Part shown: piece after piece, positions 49,891 through 63,381 of the stretch
Layout: the number at the start of each line of letters is the position of its first letter
Numbering within the stretch: position 1 is the first letter of the stretch
Assembly (NCBI GenBank): GCA_950106755.1
Contig: OX467083.1
Location: forward strand, 4,315,501 to 4,379,500
Direction: 5' to 3'
Source: Climacium dendroides
Taxonomy: Eukaryota > Streptophyta > Bryopsida > Hypnales > Climaciaceae
DNA: 64,000 bases
Made by a program: the position numbers and the translations under genes
The notes under the pieces: generated by a model
What the model was told of the DNA's origin: nothing
What the model saw: only the letters and a program-made list of their open reading frames with translations
The model's database searches: none

Positions 49891-51670
49891 GTGGGTAGTT
49901 ATAGATTCTTTATTCTAAAATAAACTTTGAAGTCCTTTATCTCACTCAGTTTTTAATATTTTTTGAAAAAAATAAAATTATAGGATGTAGATTGGCTATA
50001 GCAACATTTCAAACATTGGAATTGACACTTTTCAATTCCATAATTAAATCCTTAACAATTTAATATTTTGAATCATTTTCTACTATTGTCTATTTACTAT
50101 TTTTTTTCTATATGTTCTTGAGGCGTACAACTGCCTTATTTTTCGCAGGGCCAAATAAATGATTTTAGTAAATTTGAATGCTTATATCTTGCAATCTATG
50201 CAGTGAAAATTTCTGAAATCTTTATCGCATATTTTCAAGTCAGCATACTATAAATTCTACGGTTGCATGTGTTTAAAAAAAATTCTTTAAAAAAATTTGG
50301 TACTTGTATTAGAAATGGAAATTTTGGAGCGTTTTTGGTTAAAACATAGTGAAGGAATTTTAGGAGCTAGCCTATAAGTTTAAATTAATTTTCACTTTCA
50401 AGACTAGATTCTAAATGTCACCAAAATTTAAGATTCCTTTCTAATTATAATCAAATAAAAATTTTATATTTATTAATCCAAAACTAACTATCTTGACTAC
50501 TCAAATTCATTATACTTTATTTTACTTAATCTTTATATACTTTAAAGAGTGATATGTTATTGGAATCCTCTAAAAATTACTTAAAAGATCTTGAATTCAA
50601 AATTGTATTTTAGTAAATTTTCAGAGGTCTGATTTAAACTTCTAATTCCACCTTGATTCATTTTTGTTGCGTTTTTTGTATTTTTTGTATACAACCTAAT
50701 AACAACTTTTACAACAAGGTGTATAATTTCTATCTATGACCAAATTTGTTTCTTTCAACCTATTTCTTTCTACTTCTTCCTCTTGATTTTTTCCAATTTA
50801 AAAAAAAATCTTTATTTTTTGGGATATTTTAGAATTGCAATCTTTGACTTCTACTAAGAATTAATTTCTAAGTATCCTAGTAATCAAATGATTGTAATGA
50901 CATAAGCCTCATAAGTGCTAACTAAGTATATACTCAAGACCATGAAATTTCACTTGGTCAATGATGCATATTATAAATCAACAATCTTTGTTTAATACAT
51001 AGTTAAATGTCTATAAGAAGGTCAAATTAGTGTTTTGACTATGCCCAAAGCTTGGAGTAGCAACTTCAAACCTATATTTCAACTTCAAACACTTAGGCTC
51101 TCAACACAAATTGCATTCCTCACTTACTCTTGTTCTATAGCCACTCATAGATTTTTTTTCACACTCCTTTTTCTCCTCCTTGTATTTGATTTTTTCCAAG
51201 TTTGAAGTGTTTTTTTCTAAATTCCACAACCTTTAATTTAAATCACTAGTTTAAAATGCATTAAATTTTACTTTGTATCAACCAATCTAATTAGCTTTCA
51301 ATTAATGTCAACCATCACAATCACATTAATCAATTAACTTCATGGCAAGTTCCCATAGTGGGTCAAGGCAAGCTTAAATTCTAGCTTTGGTTCTCATGCT
51401 TTGTCCCGCCTTGATACTTTACTTCATCCTTAGGCTTTTATTCCTCTCAAATTTTCTCCTAAATCCTCAAAAATAATGATCTCTTGCCGTTAACTAATTT
51501 ATTCCTTTTTTCTTCCCTTATAAATCTTATGAATTTTTTAATATACTAATTAAAATATGAACATATACCAACCAAAATTATTGTACATCAACTCTATAAT
51601 AAACACATTATACAACAAAAAATAATTTCTTTAATAGGCAATAAATGAAGTCATGCCTTAACTCTAAAAA

Positions 51671-52322
51671 ATGACCCCTAGGACCAAAATAAAAGAGATC
51701 CATCTTAGGGCCACTTTAGATTATGGTGGAGAAATGCACCAATTGATTAAAAAGTGCTAGCTAAGACATGGTTATTTGAGGCAATTGGTAGGATGTTGAA
51801 GAAGATGGAAAGACAATAAAATAATGACTTAAGAAGTCTTGACTAATTGAAGTGTAAATACCAAGTGGAGATGTCTTCTAGACAAACTTTACTTGGTCAA
51901 TTATCTTTATTTACATATACAGTGATAACATATTTTGTGTTTTGCAAAGTAGTAGCTTTGCTACAATCCTAAGGAGTCCATCCAATTAGATTTGTCATAA
52001 AAAATAATATTTTAATGAAGTTGGAATTCTTTGGAAGCCGAGTTTCTTGTCCACGGGGTTAAGGCTGGCAAAGAAACTTGACCTCCAAAGAACTTTCCTT
52101 ACAAAAAACATTGTCATACAAACAGCCATGTCATTTTTCATCCATACTTGAAGTTCTCCACTGGACAAGTCTTGGCCGTAGTCTAAAACTAATCCAATGA
52201 AGAACAAAATTTACTCCAATCATATTGGTTCATTTCCCTTCAATTCTTAACCAATGCATTTTTCCACTATAGTCTAAAGTGGCCTTTAGATTGCCCCCAT
52301 TTTCTTTGGACTCCCCCCAAAG
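51671..52322. mobile_element. Probable foldback element with ~70-bp inverted ends
   Basis: The left end contains TTAGGGCCACTTTAGATTAT then GTGGAGAAATGCA. The right end read inward contains AAAGGCCACTTTAGACTATA then GTGGAAAAATGCA. The outer parts are similar but more diverged. The interior has no transposase. Confidence 0.5.
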
Positions 52323-52339
52323 AGAAAAAGATAACTACT

Positions 52340-52510
52340 AAAGAAATGTGACTACAAAATATGATTGAAGTGAAAATATGACTATGCACTCTCCAAATAT
52401 ATTCCATGTCCAAATTTCCTTTGGACTATCTACAAAGAAAATGTGACTATTATAAAAACATGATTGTAAAATATGATTGTGCATTTTCAAACATATTCCA
52501 TGTCATTCCT
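52340..52510. repeat. Two ~90-bp degenerate direct repeats
   Basis: AAATGTGACTA, ATATGATTG and ATATTCCATGTC occur in the same order twice, with the second copy diverged. Confidence 0.6.
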
Positions 52511-54299
52511 TATGAAATACTTTGGCATTCCCCAACGGAAATATACCTATGAAGTATAAGGCCAAAATATGATTAGAAGTCCGATTTGTAGTTATATTTC
52601 TCTTCAAGGTGAGCAATCACCACTTATTCCTAGTCATATTTTTATAGTCATAAGATACATGTGAAAAATAATAATTTAAAATCTTTAATCTGAGATTCTA
52701 ATATTTTAGAATTTAGAATTTTGTTGTATAATTATTTTATTTTATTTTTCTATTTGTCTTTTTTTTGTTTGGTATACAAAGAAATCCAACAAGTACATAA
52801 GTCCAAATAGCTAGTGACTTCATCTGTAGTCCCTAGAAATAATCAAATACTTCTTGAAAATCCAAATTTCATATGGCAAATGACAATAATGGATATTGGA
52901 TTGAACTATGAGCAATTGTGTCTTTTCAAAATGCAAATCATTGAATTTTTCTTAAAAAAAACAAATAAACTCTTGGATGCATTTTATAGACCATTAATTC
53001 AATTAGTGTTCCTTAAAAATTTGGATAATTCCCAAATCAAATACAAATTAGAGATAATACTACAAGGAACACTTATTAAATTTATTTGTGTAGTAATGAC
53101 CAATTTAAAATGTTGAAAAAGTTTAATATCTTGAAATTTATAAATCTATGCTTTATAAAACATTTAATTTGTAAACTTATGATTTTCACCTATTTTATCA
53201 AATATAGGTGCCTACAATTCATCTAAAATAACACAAATGAGAAGAATCAACTTCAATTTGAGAGATCAAGGTTTCATAGGAAGACACACTTAGAATAGTT
53301 TTAAAAATAGAGGATTTTAAGCAATTTATGTTTATCTATAGAAATGAAAGGCATTTAAAAAAATTGCAATTTGATATAATGTGCATTTCCAATTCCTCCA
53401 ACAAACAATGATTTGGCAATTTATTCTATAATTATTCAAGTATATGTTTTGTTGAAGACTTTTAGAGAGAGTAGGCAGCATAGGACTTGAACAAGGGATG
53501 TAGGAGATGCTTTTAGGTGGTGATGACATCAATGAATAGACAACAAACAAAATCAAACTCTTCCACAAAGGCTTTTATCATTTGTTGTTCATATTATACT
53601 AAACTTTTAACATTTTTGGAGTCTAGGAAGCTACCATTAGATGAAATTCAAGTGGTCTATAGGGGTGTGAGTTCCCACAAGTTTTCAAATTGTAAAAACT
53701 CGACTATAGTAGCAATCTAACGTTGCAAAGCAAATGCCATATTAGATAATAATAATAAAATTATTTTTAAAAAATTAATTATATTTTTTGAAAGTATTAT
53801 TTTAAAATTTGGCTAGTAGTGGCTAGTTCCCAATATGGAAAACAAGCATGAAATGGCCCTCCAATGTATGTAAAAAACATCTTGTAAATGCTAAAAATGA
53901 ATAAGTAGTCACCACCAATCTACTTTAAGTGTTCTTTTACCTTTGTATTATTGATGTAAACTATTGTTGTTATAATAAATGTTGCACATGCCAACATTGT
54001 TGACAACCAAAGATTATTTTGAATTCTTCTTTAGAAACTCTAGTTTGTTTTTTGGGGCCAAGGTGTGTTTTTAACCTTCTAAAAGGAATGAGGGAATTGA
54101 GACCCAAATGTTCCCTTGAAATGTGCAATAAAAGCAAATTTGATAATTTAGGCAAACAACCATTATATTGGATATCATATCAAACTATGAGTAGTTGGTC
54201 TAAGTAAAGATGCAAATTGTCCACTTTTTTATTTTTAAAATGAGACTACTCTACATGTATTTTATTGACCTTTATATAATAATGCATCTATATTCTTGT

Positions 54300-57200
54300 T
54301 CTAATGGATAGGCCGGAGGCCTTGAATGCCCTCTAGTCTATTTTGCATGCAAACTGAATAGGACGACCGATATTTCCGTTGTCCTTGGTTTTGTATAAGG
54401 GACTCCCTTCCCTTCCCTTGAGGGCGGGGGCAAGCCCATTTGCAGCCTCGGTGTCCGCATGTCGCCCTCTTCACTTGCTATAAGTTATTAGGAAGACTGG
54501 AAGAGGAAGGAAAAGGACGGAGACGATAAGGGGGCCCAGCTGAAGGAGGGTTGGTTCCCTTGGGTGGCACCCACTATCCATGAGTGGGGGGGCCGACGGG
54601 GAAGGAAGCTACTCGGAGGCTGCAGGGGAAGGGAAACGGGAGGCCAGGTCTTCCATGCCTTCCAGGGAATAATAAGAAGCTCAGCTTAACTTGTGGGCAC
54701 GGGAGGCCTGGCCCGGCCCCAAATGGGAGGAGCGCTTCGCTGACGGACGCACGGCAATTGGCAGCACCAGCAAGTGGGGGGACCAACTTGCCTTCAAGTC
54801 ACTTCGTCGACCCACCGAGCCTGGCTCCATTCGCAGGCTCCAGTTCGACTGACTGCCCCAATGGATTGATTAATTAATTAGGGTTTTCGCCATCGCCATC
54901 GCCAAAGCCATCGCTCCTCTTCTGGCGCTCTGTCGACCTTACTCATTCCTGCCTTCCTGCCATTTCCTCTTCCTTGTCGGTCGTCCATCACCACGCCACC
55001 ATGTCAGTGCGCGCTTCTCTCCATCGTCTTATGTGGCCACGTCTCCCGCCCTAGCCCAGGTACGCTCTTGCTCTTGCTCTTGCTCTCCGTTCCCTCTCTC
55101 CAAGCTTACCTTACCCTACCTTACGTGACCTGACCTTACTTGTTGCTCTCTTCCTTCGAAGATTAAGTTAGCTACCCCAATTGGGCATCCTTGTCTTCTG
55201 TCTACTCTCTGCTTTCTCTTCTCCAGCTCCCATGCTGCTTGTTGGCTTCACTCTCATTCGTGTTAGGGTTTTCTTTTTACAGGGAGCCTTTCTCCATGTA
55301 CCGGATGGCCTGCCACGCTATTTGTCCTTCTCGCCTTCCCGTCAATCCTTTAACTGGTGAGGATCGACGTATGCCTTGCAGCAATCTTGCCCACTTTTTC
55401 AGGGGCTGGGCTTGTTCTCGTTTGATTTTGAGCGATCGTTGGATACCAGTGCGAATGACTTGGAATCGATGGTCGTTTTGGAGCAAGTTTAGTCTAGTAG
55501 GCGGATGTTTCACAACTACTGCATCCTAGCACTAGCTTCAGAACCTAAAGAGCTGCAGTATTACAGGGATGGTCGAGGTCTTGTGCCTTGTCTGGGAGGG
55601 GCGGTGTCGTAGTCACCTGTTATAATTAACGAGATAAACGTTTTAAACGAAGTTCTCCTCAATTGAGAACACTTTCTCCTTACGCGAGGTCAAATTCATG
55701 AGGAGTAGTTGAGATCGGGTTTGCTTTGTTTGAGGATCTGTTGGATTCTTAATAATTCACTTTGCTCTGGAAGAAGGGACTTGGGTACACTTCTTACGCC
55801 TTGATGTCCCTTGATTCGCAACTTTGTCCTTATGTGACTTTGTTTAGGACGTGCATTATGGTAATTTCTCTTGGCGTGCATATTTTGCAGAGTGGAATTT
55901 GAGTTTCGCTTATGGTATAGATCTCACATTCCTTGAAATTCATTTTCACTACTTGATCTGTGTAGGATTCCTTGAGAATAGAAATTAGGTGCACTTAAGC
56001 ATCTAATTGATAGCTGCTCGTTATTTTTATCTGCAGTTCTTTGTGAGAGTGGCATCGGGAGCTGGTAAACACTTACTAATGTCATTGTAATTGTAAGGTA
56101 AACCTCACAGGCAAACTACCCATGACAGACACCCATGACAGACACCTAGGGAATGACTATTACAGTTTTGCATCAACCCATGATAGACTTCTTTCAATGA
56201 GTGAGATTTAGGTTGAGTTAGTGACCACAATCAATGTCTTAAATGATGGTGATGGAGTGATTAATGATTGTAATAGGAACTTCCACGTTTTGGGTGTAAA
56301 TTCATTACAAGAAGTGACTTTTTTAGGCCTCCATGTTGTGGCCATGTTAGGAAATATTGTGATTGTTAGGAAATAAGATGGCCATCATGAATACTGATAC
56401 ACTTTTTGTTGGTTTTGGATAGTCTAGAGACTCTTTTGGGCCAATTGGGCAACACACTTTAAAACAAATTCATACTTTGTCACAAAAATAATATTTCAAT
56501 TGCTCTCCCCCATTTCTCACATTTGTCTTTCTATGGAAACAATGCAAACCAGATAGACTGGTTTACCTTACTGCGATCATTAATTGTCATTTTATTTTGC
56601 TACTAAAGAAAGTTTAGTGTACTGTTTCATCACTCTTTCAACCAATTTTGGGACAATTTTTGTATTTAATGCGAGCTATTGAACAGGAAATCATATTTTG
56701 AAGAAGTGACCTGTGTCAGTGTGATACGTGATTTACTTCCTTGCTGTTGTTAGTCACAGTGACTTATTTCGTTGTGATGGAATCCTTGCAGTTCATGTCC
56801 CAGGACATGCTTTGATTTCAAACGGGGCTTCTGGAAGCGGGTGGAAAGTTCACAGTGCAAGTGTATTAAGAAACCTTCAGCATCAAACTTTTCACATTGC
56901 ACTGCTCCTGCCGGATCTGGCGTGTACCCGTTCTGTTGAGTATTGCGCATTCGTCTCCCCTGATGTGTGATAGAGTTCTCCAGTCTTGATTACCTCATTA
57001 CTTCTCAATCCATCCCAGCCATCTAGATGCCATCCTGCTCGGTAAACTTGTGTCTCAGCAGTGACTGATAACGTATCGAATCATTGTCTTTTCAACACCT
57101 TTCTATAATTGTCTTTGGGGATTGTAGGTTGAGGATTGTAGGTTGAGGATTGTAGGTTTCAGGTTATTAGAGTTTGCACATTAAATTGCATTCACCTCTC

Positions 57201-57304
57201 CTGAATACTTCCAATCTCTGTTCTTGTCCAAGGTTATAGTTGTAACACTTGTCATTAGCTTGGAGTCTCTTCTCTACAGTTTCAGTACACCCTAGTTGAG
57301 CACG
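54300..57304 (+). promoter_or_regulatory. GC-rich upstream and leader region of the RIN2-like gene
   Basis: A GC-rich block at 54300-54860 is followed by C/T-rich leader-like sequence (GCCATC repeats near 54890, GCTCTT repeats at 55063-55088) and then about 2 kb of mixed composition. An acceptor (CTACAG, ending 57279, or TTCAG, ending 57285) precedes the start codon, so the leader probably contains an intron. The frame at 55191-55529 has no recognised motif and is treated as leader. Confidence 0.45.
57119..57158. repeat. 14-bp tandem triplication
   Basis: GGATTGTAGGTTGA occurs three times in a row (the third copy ends GGTTTC) in the putative leader intron of the RIN2-like gene. Confidence 0.85.
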
Positions 57305-60300
57305 ATGGGGTTTGGGTACGGGCCAGTGGTGGCTTTATACACCGCTTTGAGCTTAGGAGGAATTGCTTGGAAACTCAATTCAGCATGGTGGAGCACCAAT
57401 GACAAAGATTATCTAGGGTTGGATTCCGTTGAAGCTGCTCGCACACTTCAGACTCTTCTTCAATCATCGGTGGTGTTGGCTTTACTGGGGAACCTTGTGG
57501 TCAACTTTTTCCTGTTGATAACGCTTTCAATGAAGGTCCACTTCCACCCCATTTGCCTTTCTAGTTGGTTTTTCAGCTGATTATTTCTCTTTGAAAGTTT
57601 ATTGACCAAGCTCTCATGTGGATAACAATCATTATCGGGGATTTTGCACTAGTTTAAGTGATTAAGATGTAAGGTTTACGAGGATACAATCTCATGTACA
57701 CTTAATACTTTCCAACCACAGATATTAGTTGGAGCTGAGGTGGTGTGCATGTGCAGACTATCTTCTTTGGTCAGCTGTCACTTGTTGAGACACAGAAGGT
57801 GGTAGAGCGACTCATCAATTATGTATTGTTTAAGGTAAATACTCTTGAAATTCTGGGAAATTTGTGATGTTGCTGCGTTTTGTGACCAGAAAAGGCATAT
57901 CTGGCCATATGTGTAACTTCTGAAAGAGATTTACGATTCCATCGATTGAGAGATTGAGGAAAGTTTTCACAGTAGTTGGAAGATTACCTCCTCATGTGGT
58001 TGATCCTGGGGTGATGACAGGGCCTGTTCTTGACATGGGTCGTGAGACCAGAAATGATGCAGATTGCCGTCTGGCTGGCATGGTTTTCCGTCTTGGGTTT
58101 TTTGAAGGTGCGTTATTCACATGTAATTTGAAACATTGATTATTAGGGCGGAATGTTTTCCTACTTTGGGCTCTCTGTTAACCTAGTTCTTTACGTGGCA
58201 CTGTGATTATCCCTTTCCTTTTGTATGAATGATCTAGGATATCCCGTCGCTTTTCCATAGCTTCGTGTACCATTGGCTTTAAACTTTATGGTGCAATTTA
58301 GATATTGATTGATAAATTTGGAAACAGATGTTCCAAGGTCTGGCAAGGGATCGATTGGAGCGCTTGAATGCATCTCCTTCTGCGACAATGTTCTCTCACC
58401 TGAGAGTCTATGCAGTACTTTTGTTTGTTCTTCTATTCGACTTGCTCTGGTGAGTCAGTTTCTTTGTGCAATTTCAATTGCTGTTCCTTGAATATTATCT
58501 GACATATGTTATGAGATGTTGATTTGTCTCACATACAACCAAAAAATGTACTTTGTGGTGGTGCAGAACCAGTTCCTAGTTTCAATGAGGGATTTTTTTA
58601 AGTGATTGCATGGATTTATGGGCCTACTGCAATATCAAGTTATTCTGAATCTGTATTTATTACACTGGACCTGGCTGTTGGTGCAGGATGCAGCTCTGTA
58701 TGCTATTATTCAAAGACACTGGGACCAGCACCTTCTTACTACTTTTGTTTGAGCCTCTCAGTATAGCATTTGACACTCTTCAGGTGAAATTATCCCCATC
58801 ATCGGTGCTTAATGGCCTCCTGTGTGTTATTATGAAACTGAGAATTACTGCAGGGTTTGGGTTAGTGTGATTGTCAAGTCCTTATTTTCTTGCTTGTTTC
58901 GCTGACAGGCAATCATTGTTCACGGTATGCAACTATTGGATACTTGGCAACGGCAAAATCTTGACATTTCTGCCCATGATATAAGTTTACAGCCTTCTGA
59001 GCGGTCTGCTGCAGGTGTGTTCAGATCTCTGTATCTAAGAATTGGGGTTTATATTGTAATTTCTCTGAGATCAAGCTTCCTGGAGTTTTAATCAAGAGCC
59101 CCAAGTATTGATAATTACAACAGGATAGTACAAAGTAATTTACCGGAAAAAGTGATTTGGATAATCGTATGTCTTGTGTAGGTGCGGCTTGGGAGTGGCG
59201 TGGGACTGTTGTACGAAATTGCAGTTTTGTGATGGATATTGTGAGCTTGTTGCTGGCTTTGGGCCATTGTGTACATATCTGGTGGCTACGAGGTCTTGCT
59301 TTCCAAGTGGTCGATGCTATCCTTTTTCTCAACTTGCGGGTAGGTTGTCATACCAATTCGCTAAAATCCGGCTGTTAAAGGGGCATGATCTGAAGATAGT
59401 TGTATAGTTTGTGCATTTGATCTATGGCACAGAGTATTCAATGTGGTTTTATCATATACAACTCAATGGAGATCATGCGTTTTGATGTATGTTTTGAGTA
59501 GCATGTGACTGCTAGGCATTCTTAGTTGTACTGCTAGACATTTGATCTATGGCACAGAGTATTCACACAGTGAATCCATAATTTGTTCAACAGGATGAAG
59601 AAATCATCTTAGACCATTTATTGCATCGTTGTGGTGGTAGCGATATGGGAACATGTTGCTCATCATTTTGTGTATATTCCAGGCGTTACTAAGTGCTATT
59701 TCAAAAAGGATAAAAGGTTTCATGCGTCTTCGTACAGCCATGATCACCTTGCAGGGTGCGCTTCCCGATGCAACGCAAGATGAGCTTCTAGCATATGAAG
59801 ACGATTGCGCAATTTGCAAGGTTTGCCATTCACCTGTCTAAGACGTATGAATAGCACACAGAATGCCGACATTTTGAAAGTAAGGTGATATTTTTTTAAT
59901 ATTTTAATGATTTTTATTTTCTTAATGGGCTCTTTTGAATTGGCAGGAACCCATGGCTAGGGCAAAACGTCTTCCTTGTTCTCATCTCTTCCATCTTGCA
60001 TGCTTGAGATCCTGGTAAATTGCCGTTTCCACATCATTTGCTGCATTCTTGAGAAACTTGTAGTACAGCCTGTATGCCTGGTCACCGTTGCAAGATATCA
60101 CAATTCTGTTCATCACTATTATAGATATATAGTTACTGCTTTGGATAAGGTCATGATTTACAAGCCGTTTTGGTGGAAGCCACGTTTGAGATATAAGAAA
60201 TTTTGTGGATGGTGTTGATGAAATGTTATTATGCGTCGGGGATCTTCTTGCCTGTGGCTAGCCCCACTGATCGGGTTGTTGAGGATATGAACTGTTTCTT

Positions 60301-61335
60301 GGAGAAGTGATCTCAATTGTTAGAATAAATTGAATTGTGCAGGTTAGATCAAGGACTAGCAGAGACATATTCCTGTCCAACTTGTCGTAGACCGCTCTTT
60401 ATGGGTGGATCACGGACTGCAACACATAATTTGCAGCGCCTGGTGGATGTACCCACTGCAACTCCTGGTACAGATGAAACTGAGACACAGGTTCCACAAT
60501 TACAAGATTTGGGACAATTGCCATCACCACCTCTTACCAACGCAGCTACTGTTCCTGCACCACATTGGAATGCTCCTGTCACCAGCACGTGGACGTGAGT
60601 CGCCGTTGCCTGAGTAGTGCTCGTTTTGTTTAATTATGCCTGTTCACAAACAGCGGTCTGTCCCTAATTGGAAAGGCTTTTTAGTTTTAGCTAATGCATG
60701 ATTCATCAGATTTTGGGCATTTTGGGTAAGCAAATGTTTGTTGGGGGCATTCGCATTGTTGATGTGTGCTTGCATCGTGGTTACAGGGGCTCAGCTGAAG
60801 AGGTAGTTCCGGTTGGAGCAGCTATTGAAGAAGCGAATGTGGCAACAGACACTCAGAATGCAGGGGGTGGACTGGGTCGCTTTCATTTAATGATGAGACA
60901 GCTGTCAGGGTCAGGGTCAGGGTCAGGGTCCGGACATGGGCATGGGCTCGCAGAGCAGGGCAGTTGGAATTGGTGGCCATTCGGTGGGGAGAGTAGCATA
61001 CAGTCGAGTCGGCGCAATAGACGCGAATCAGTTGGTGGTTTTCGTTTGCGCAATAATGCGACTGGGTTGGGTACTAGAGCGGATACAAGAATTTCAGCAA
61101 TGGTTGCCATGGTTCGTGAGGTCCTTCCACATGTCCCGGATGAGCTTATTGCACAGGTATGTTACACGTGTGCTTTAATCAGTTCTTATTCACATCCGAT
61201 AGTTGGGTCCCTGGTCCGAAGTGAGAAGTGAAACATCAACAAAAAAGTGTCCAAACCTCACTCATTTTCTGTTTGAGAATGCAGGATTTGCAGCGAACGA
61301 ATTCTGTGACAGCCACTGTCAACAACCTTCTATAG
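57305..61335 (+). CDS. RIN2: RIN2/RIN3-type (gp78/AMFR-like) membrane RING E3 ubiquitin ligase
   Basis: Membrane E3 ligase. Arabidopsis RIN2/RIN3 interact with RPM1 and promote the hypersensitive response; animal gp78 acts in ER-associated degradation. Twelve exons: 57305-57535, 57757-57834, 58021-58107, 58328-58449, 58687-58783, 58909-59014, 59182-59339, 59683-59820, 59947-60014, 60343-60594, 60787-61156, 61285-61335. These total 1,758 nt and 585 aa, with all phases consistent; Arabidopsis RIN2 is about 578 aa. Six or seven membrane helices lie between residues ~4 and 290. The RING-H2 ligands are C335, C338, C350, H352, H355, C358, C373 and C376, all present. A low-complexity linker follows with a (Ser-Gly)n run encoded by GGGTCA repeats at 60905-60932. 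A CUE domain (EVLPHVPDELIAQDLQRT, ~548-585) ends the protein. The start ATG gives a membrane helix immediately, as in the family. Identity is very likely; RIN2 and RIN3 cannot be told apart. Confidence 0.93.
59414..59565. repeat. 27-bp perfect direct repeat inside a RIN2 intron
   Basis: CATTTGATCTATGGCACAGA and the following GTATTCA occur identically at 59414-59440 and 59539-59565, both in intron 7 of the RIN2-like gene. Confidence 0.9.
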
Positions 61336-62486
61336 TCGAAAGTGGTTCGTCCCTGTGGACCAACTGATAACGCGGAGTAATTACCTTCGGCAGTGCTGCC
61401 ATCTTGTGCTGGTCAATCGACTATCAAATCGTCTAATGCTTGAAGCTCTAGTTTTTGGCAAAGATATAGCCACATTTCAGCAACGGATGAACAGATTCTG
61501 ATTGCTCTTACTGCCTTCGGGTCATGAAAGTTAGGTCGAAGATGCTTGCTCTTTCCATAGCTTACGGACATTGTGTACACAGGTATCTTTGTCCATAGAT
61601 CTGTGGCGATAAAATACAGGTTAAGATATCCCTCGCAGTTAAAGTAGGGTTCGATGAAATCCCAGCCATAGTATCTGCCTCACCATGTGTAGAATTACAA
61701 GTCTGCTCTTGTAGCTGCTTAGAATTTGTGCTTCTCTTTATCAGAAGAAGTGGCGTTGGTCTGGTATCACGTGAATGTCTACCTTGGCATTTACTCGAAG
61801 CACAATCTGGATAGTTCTAGTGGTGTTACACCAAATGCAAATAGCTGAGGATTCTCTTACGCTGGTTGGTCACTGTATAGAAATAGAGATCTACAGTAGA
61901 TAAACCGTTTGATTTGTGGGCTATTCCCTATAAATAGATCATTGTATATATTGTTCACCACCCGTGATCGACAACTAGCAAGATCTTGTGTATCTTGTTT
62001 TCTTCCACCTCTGCTAAGTTGGCAATTTAACCGAACGCTTCTTATTCGCACCTTTCCCTTTTCAATTTTTCTAACTTACTAACGATCTCAGTTTTGTCTC
62101 AGTTTCTAGTACGTAAAGTAGATCCTTAATACCGAGTACCGTTGTACTAAATTATATTTTACTGAATATAATGACGTTCTTGCTGGTTTCTTCCTGGTTG
62201 GTTCTGGCATATTCATTCGTCCTTCCTGAAGTGCTGTTACCTGGATCGCCCAAGCGACCCATATTGTGACCCATGTTGGATTCTCATCGTTTCTAGCGCC
62301 AGCGTATCACAACAACCACGTCCAGTTCACCCATGCAATTTTCTTAAGTTTTAAGTTTCTGAACATTTCTGACCTTGTAACTCCACAAAGGACGTTGTGT
62401 CCATTGGATGACTTCAAGGACAAGTTTTCATCCAATTTTTTCTTTGGGAATTTCTTGAATTTCTTGAATGACGTTGGAATTCCCAT

Positions 62487-62550
62487 CAATGAGGTATTAT
62501 TGACTTCTTACATAAGAACAATGAGGTATTATTGACTTCTTACATAAGAA
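62487..62550. repeat. Perfect 32-bp tandem duplication
   Basis: The unit CAATGAGGTATTATTGACTT plus the next 12 bases is present at 62487-62518 and immediately again at 62519-62550. The identity implies a recent event. Confidence 0.92.
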
Positions 62551-63290
62551 GATTGCATTGAGAGGTCCATTTGTCAATTTATGAGTAGTTGTGGGTTTTT
62601 TTTGAATCCTCATGATTCTTTCGAGGAATTCAAATCCATATTTAAATTCCTTTTTTAAATTTCAAGTCTTCATGGTTGATTCTTATCTAGGATTTTGAGC
62701 CCAAATAATTATTTTTGTACTATTTTTCTTTTCTTTTCACTCAAATGAGTGGGTTGCTAGCCACTTGGACTCATACACTTCCTTAACTTCTTTTTATACA
62801 TTTCATGTCTTCACAGATCGTTGATGACTTTTCATAAGATACGAAGTGGAAACAAAGCACAAAAAAATTCATAATTAAAGTCAAAAATAGAAAAAGAAAA
62901 GTCCAATGACAACCTTTAGGTTGGAATTGTTTTTTTCTTATTTTTGGAGTGACATTTGGGTTTTTGTGTTGATGAATATAGAGTCTATTTTGCAACTATA
63001 GGGACCACTTGAAACCATGACTAAAAAAGGTGGAATGAAGCAAACACAAATCTTGAAAATAAATAAATATATATATATATATATTTCAAAGTTGTCTTAA
63101 TCAACCATATATATATCCCTATAAAGTATTAGTACCACCACATATGAAAGGAATATTATCCCATAGGTAAAAATAAAACAAAACTTCTTTGTGTGAAATG
63201 AATTTTATGTCCACTAGACTTTGCTCATCATAGTAGCCTAAAAGCAAAACAAAAACAAAATCCTAAAAAATCCACCAAAAATTCAGACAA

Positions 63291-63381
63291 AAAACTAAAA
63301 CTAAAACTAAAACTAAAACTAAGAAATTAGAAATAAAAACTAAAAAAACTAAACCTAAAAAATCTAAAACTAAACCCTAAA
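63291..63381. repeat. (ACTAAA)n / CCTAAA-rich array
   Basis: Tandem ACTAAA hexamers grade into AAACCTAAA and one AAACCCTAAAC, the plant telomere motif in degenerate form. With so few exact units it is a short interstitial array at most. Confidence 0.7.

Larger units (their letters stand above)
49896..54300. other. AT-rich gene-free DNA
   Basis: No gene is supported. Short frames at 52814-53116 and elsewhere are AT-composition frames without motifs. Composition changes sharply to GC-rich at about 54300. Confidence 0.65.

Noticed and set aside
54584..54877. A 97-codon Gly/Pro-rich frame in the GC-rich block
   Set aside because: It has no splice link to the RIN2 gene and a matching frame exists on the other strand, so it reflects composition.
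63291..63381. Interstitial telomere tract
   Set aside because: Only one exact AAACCCTAAA unit occurs; the rest is ACTAAA or CCTAAA and does not keep the telomere period.
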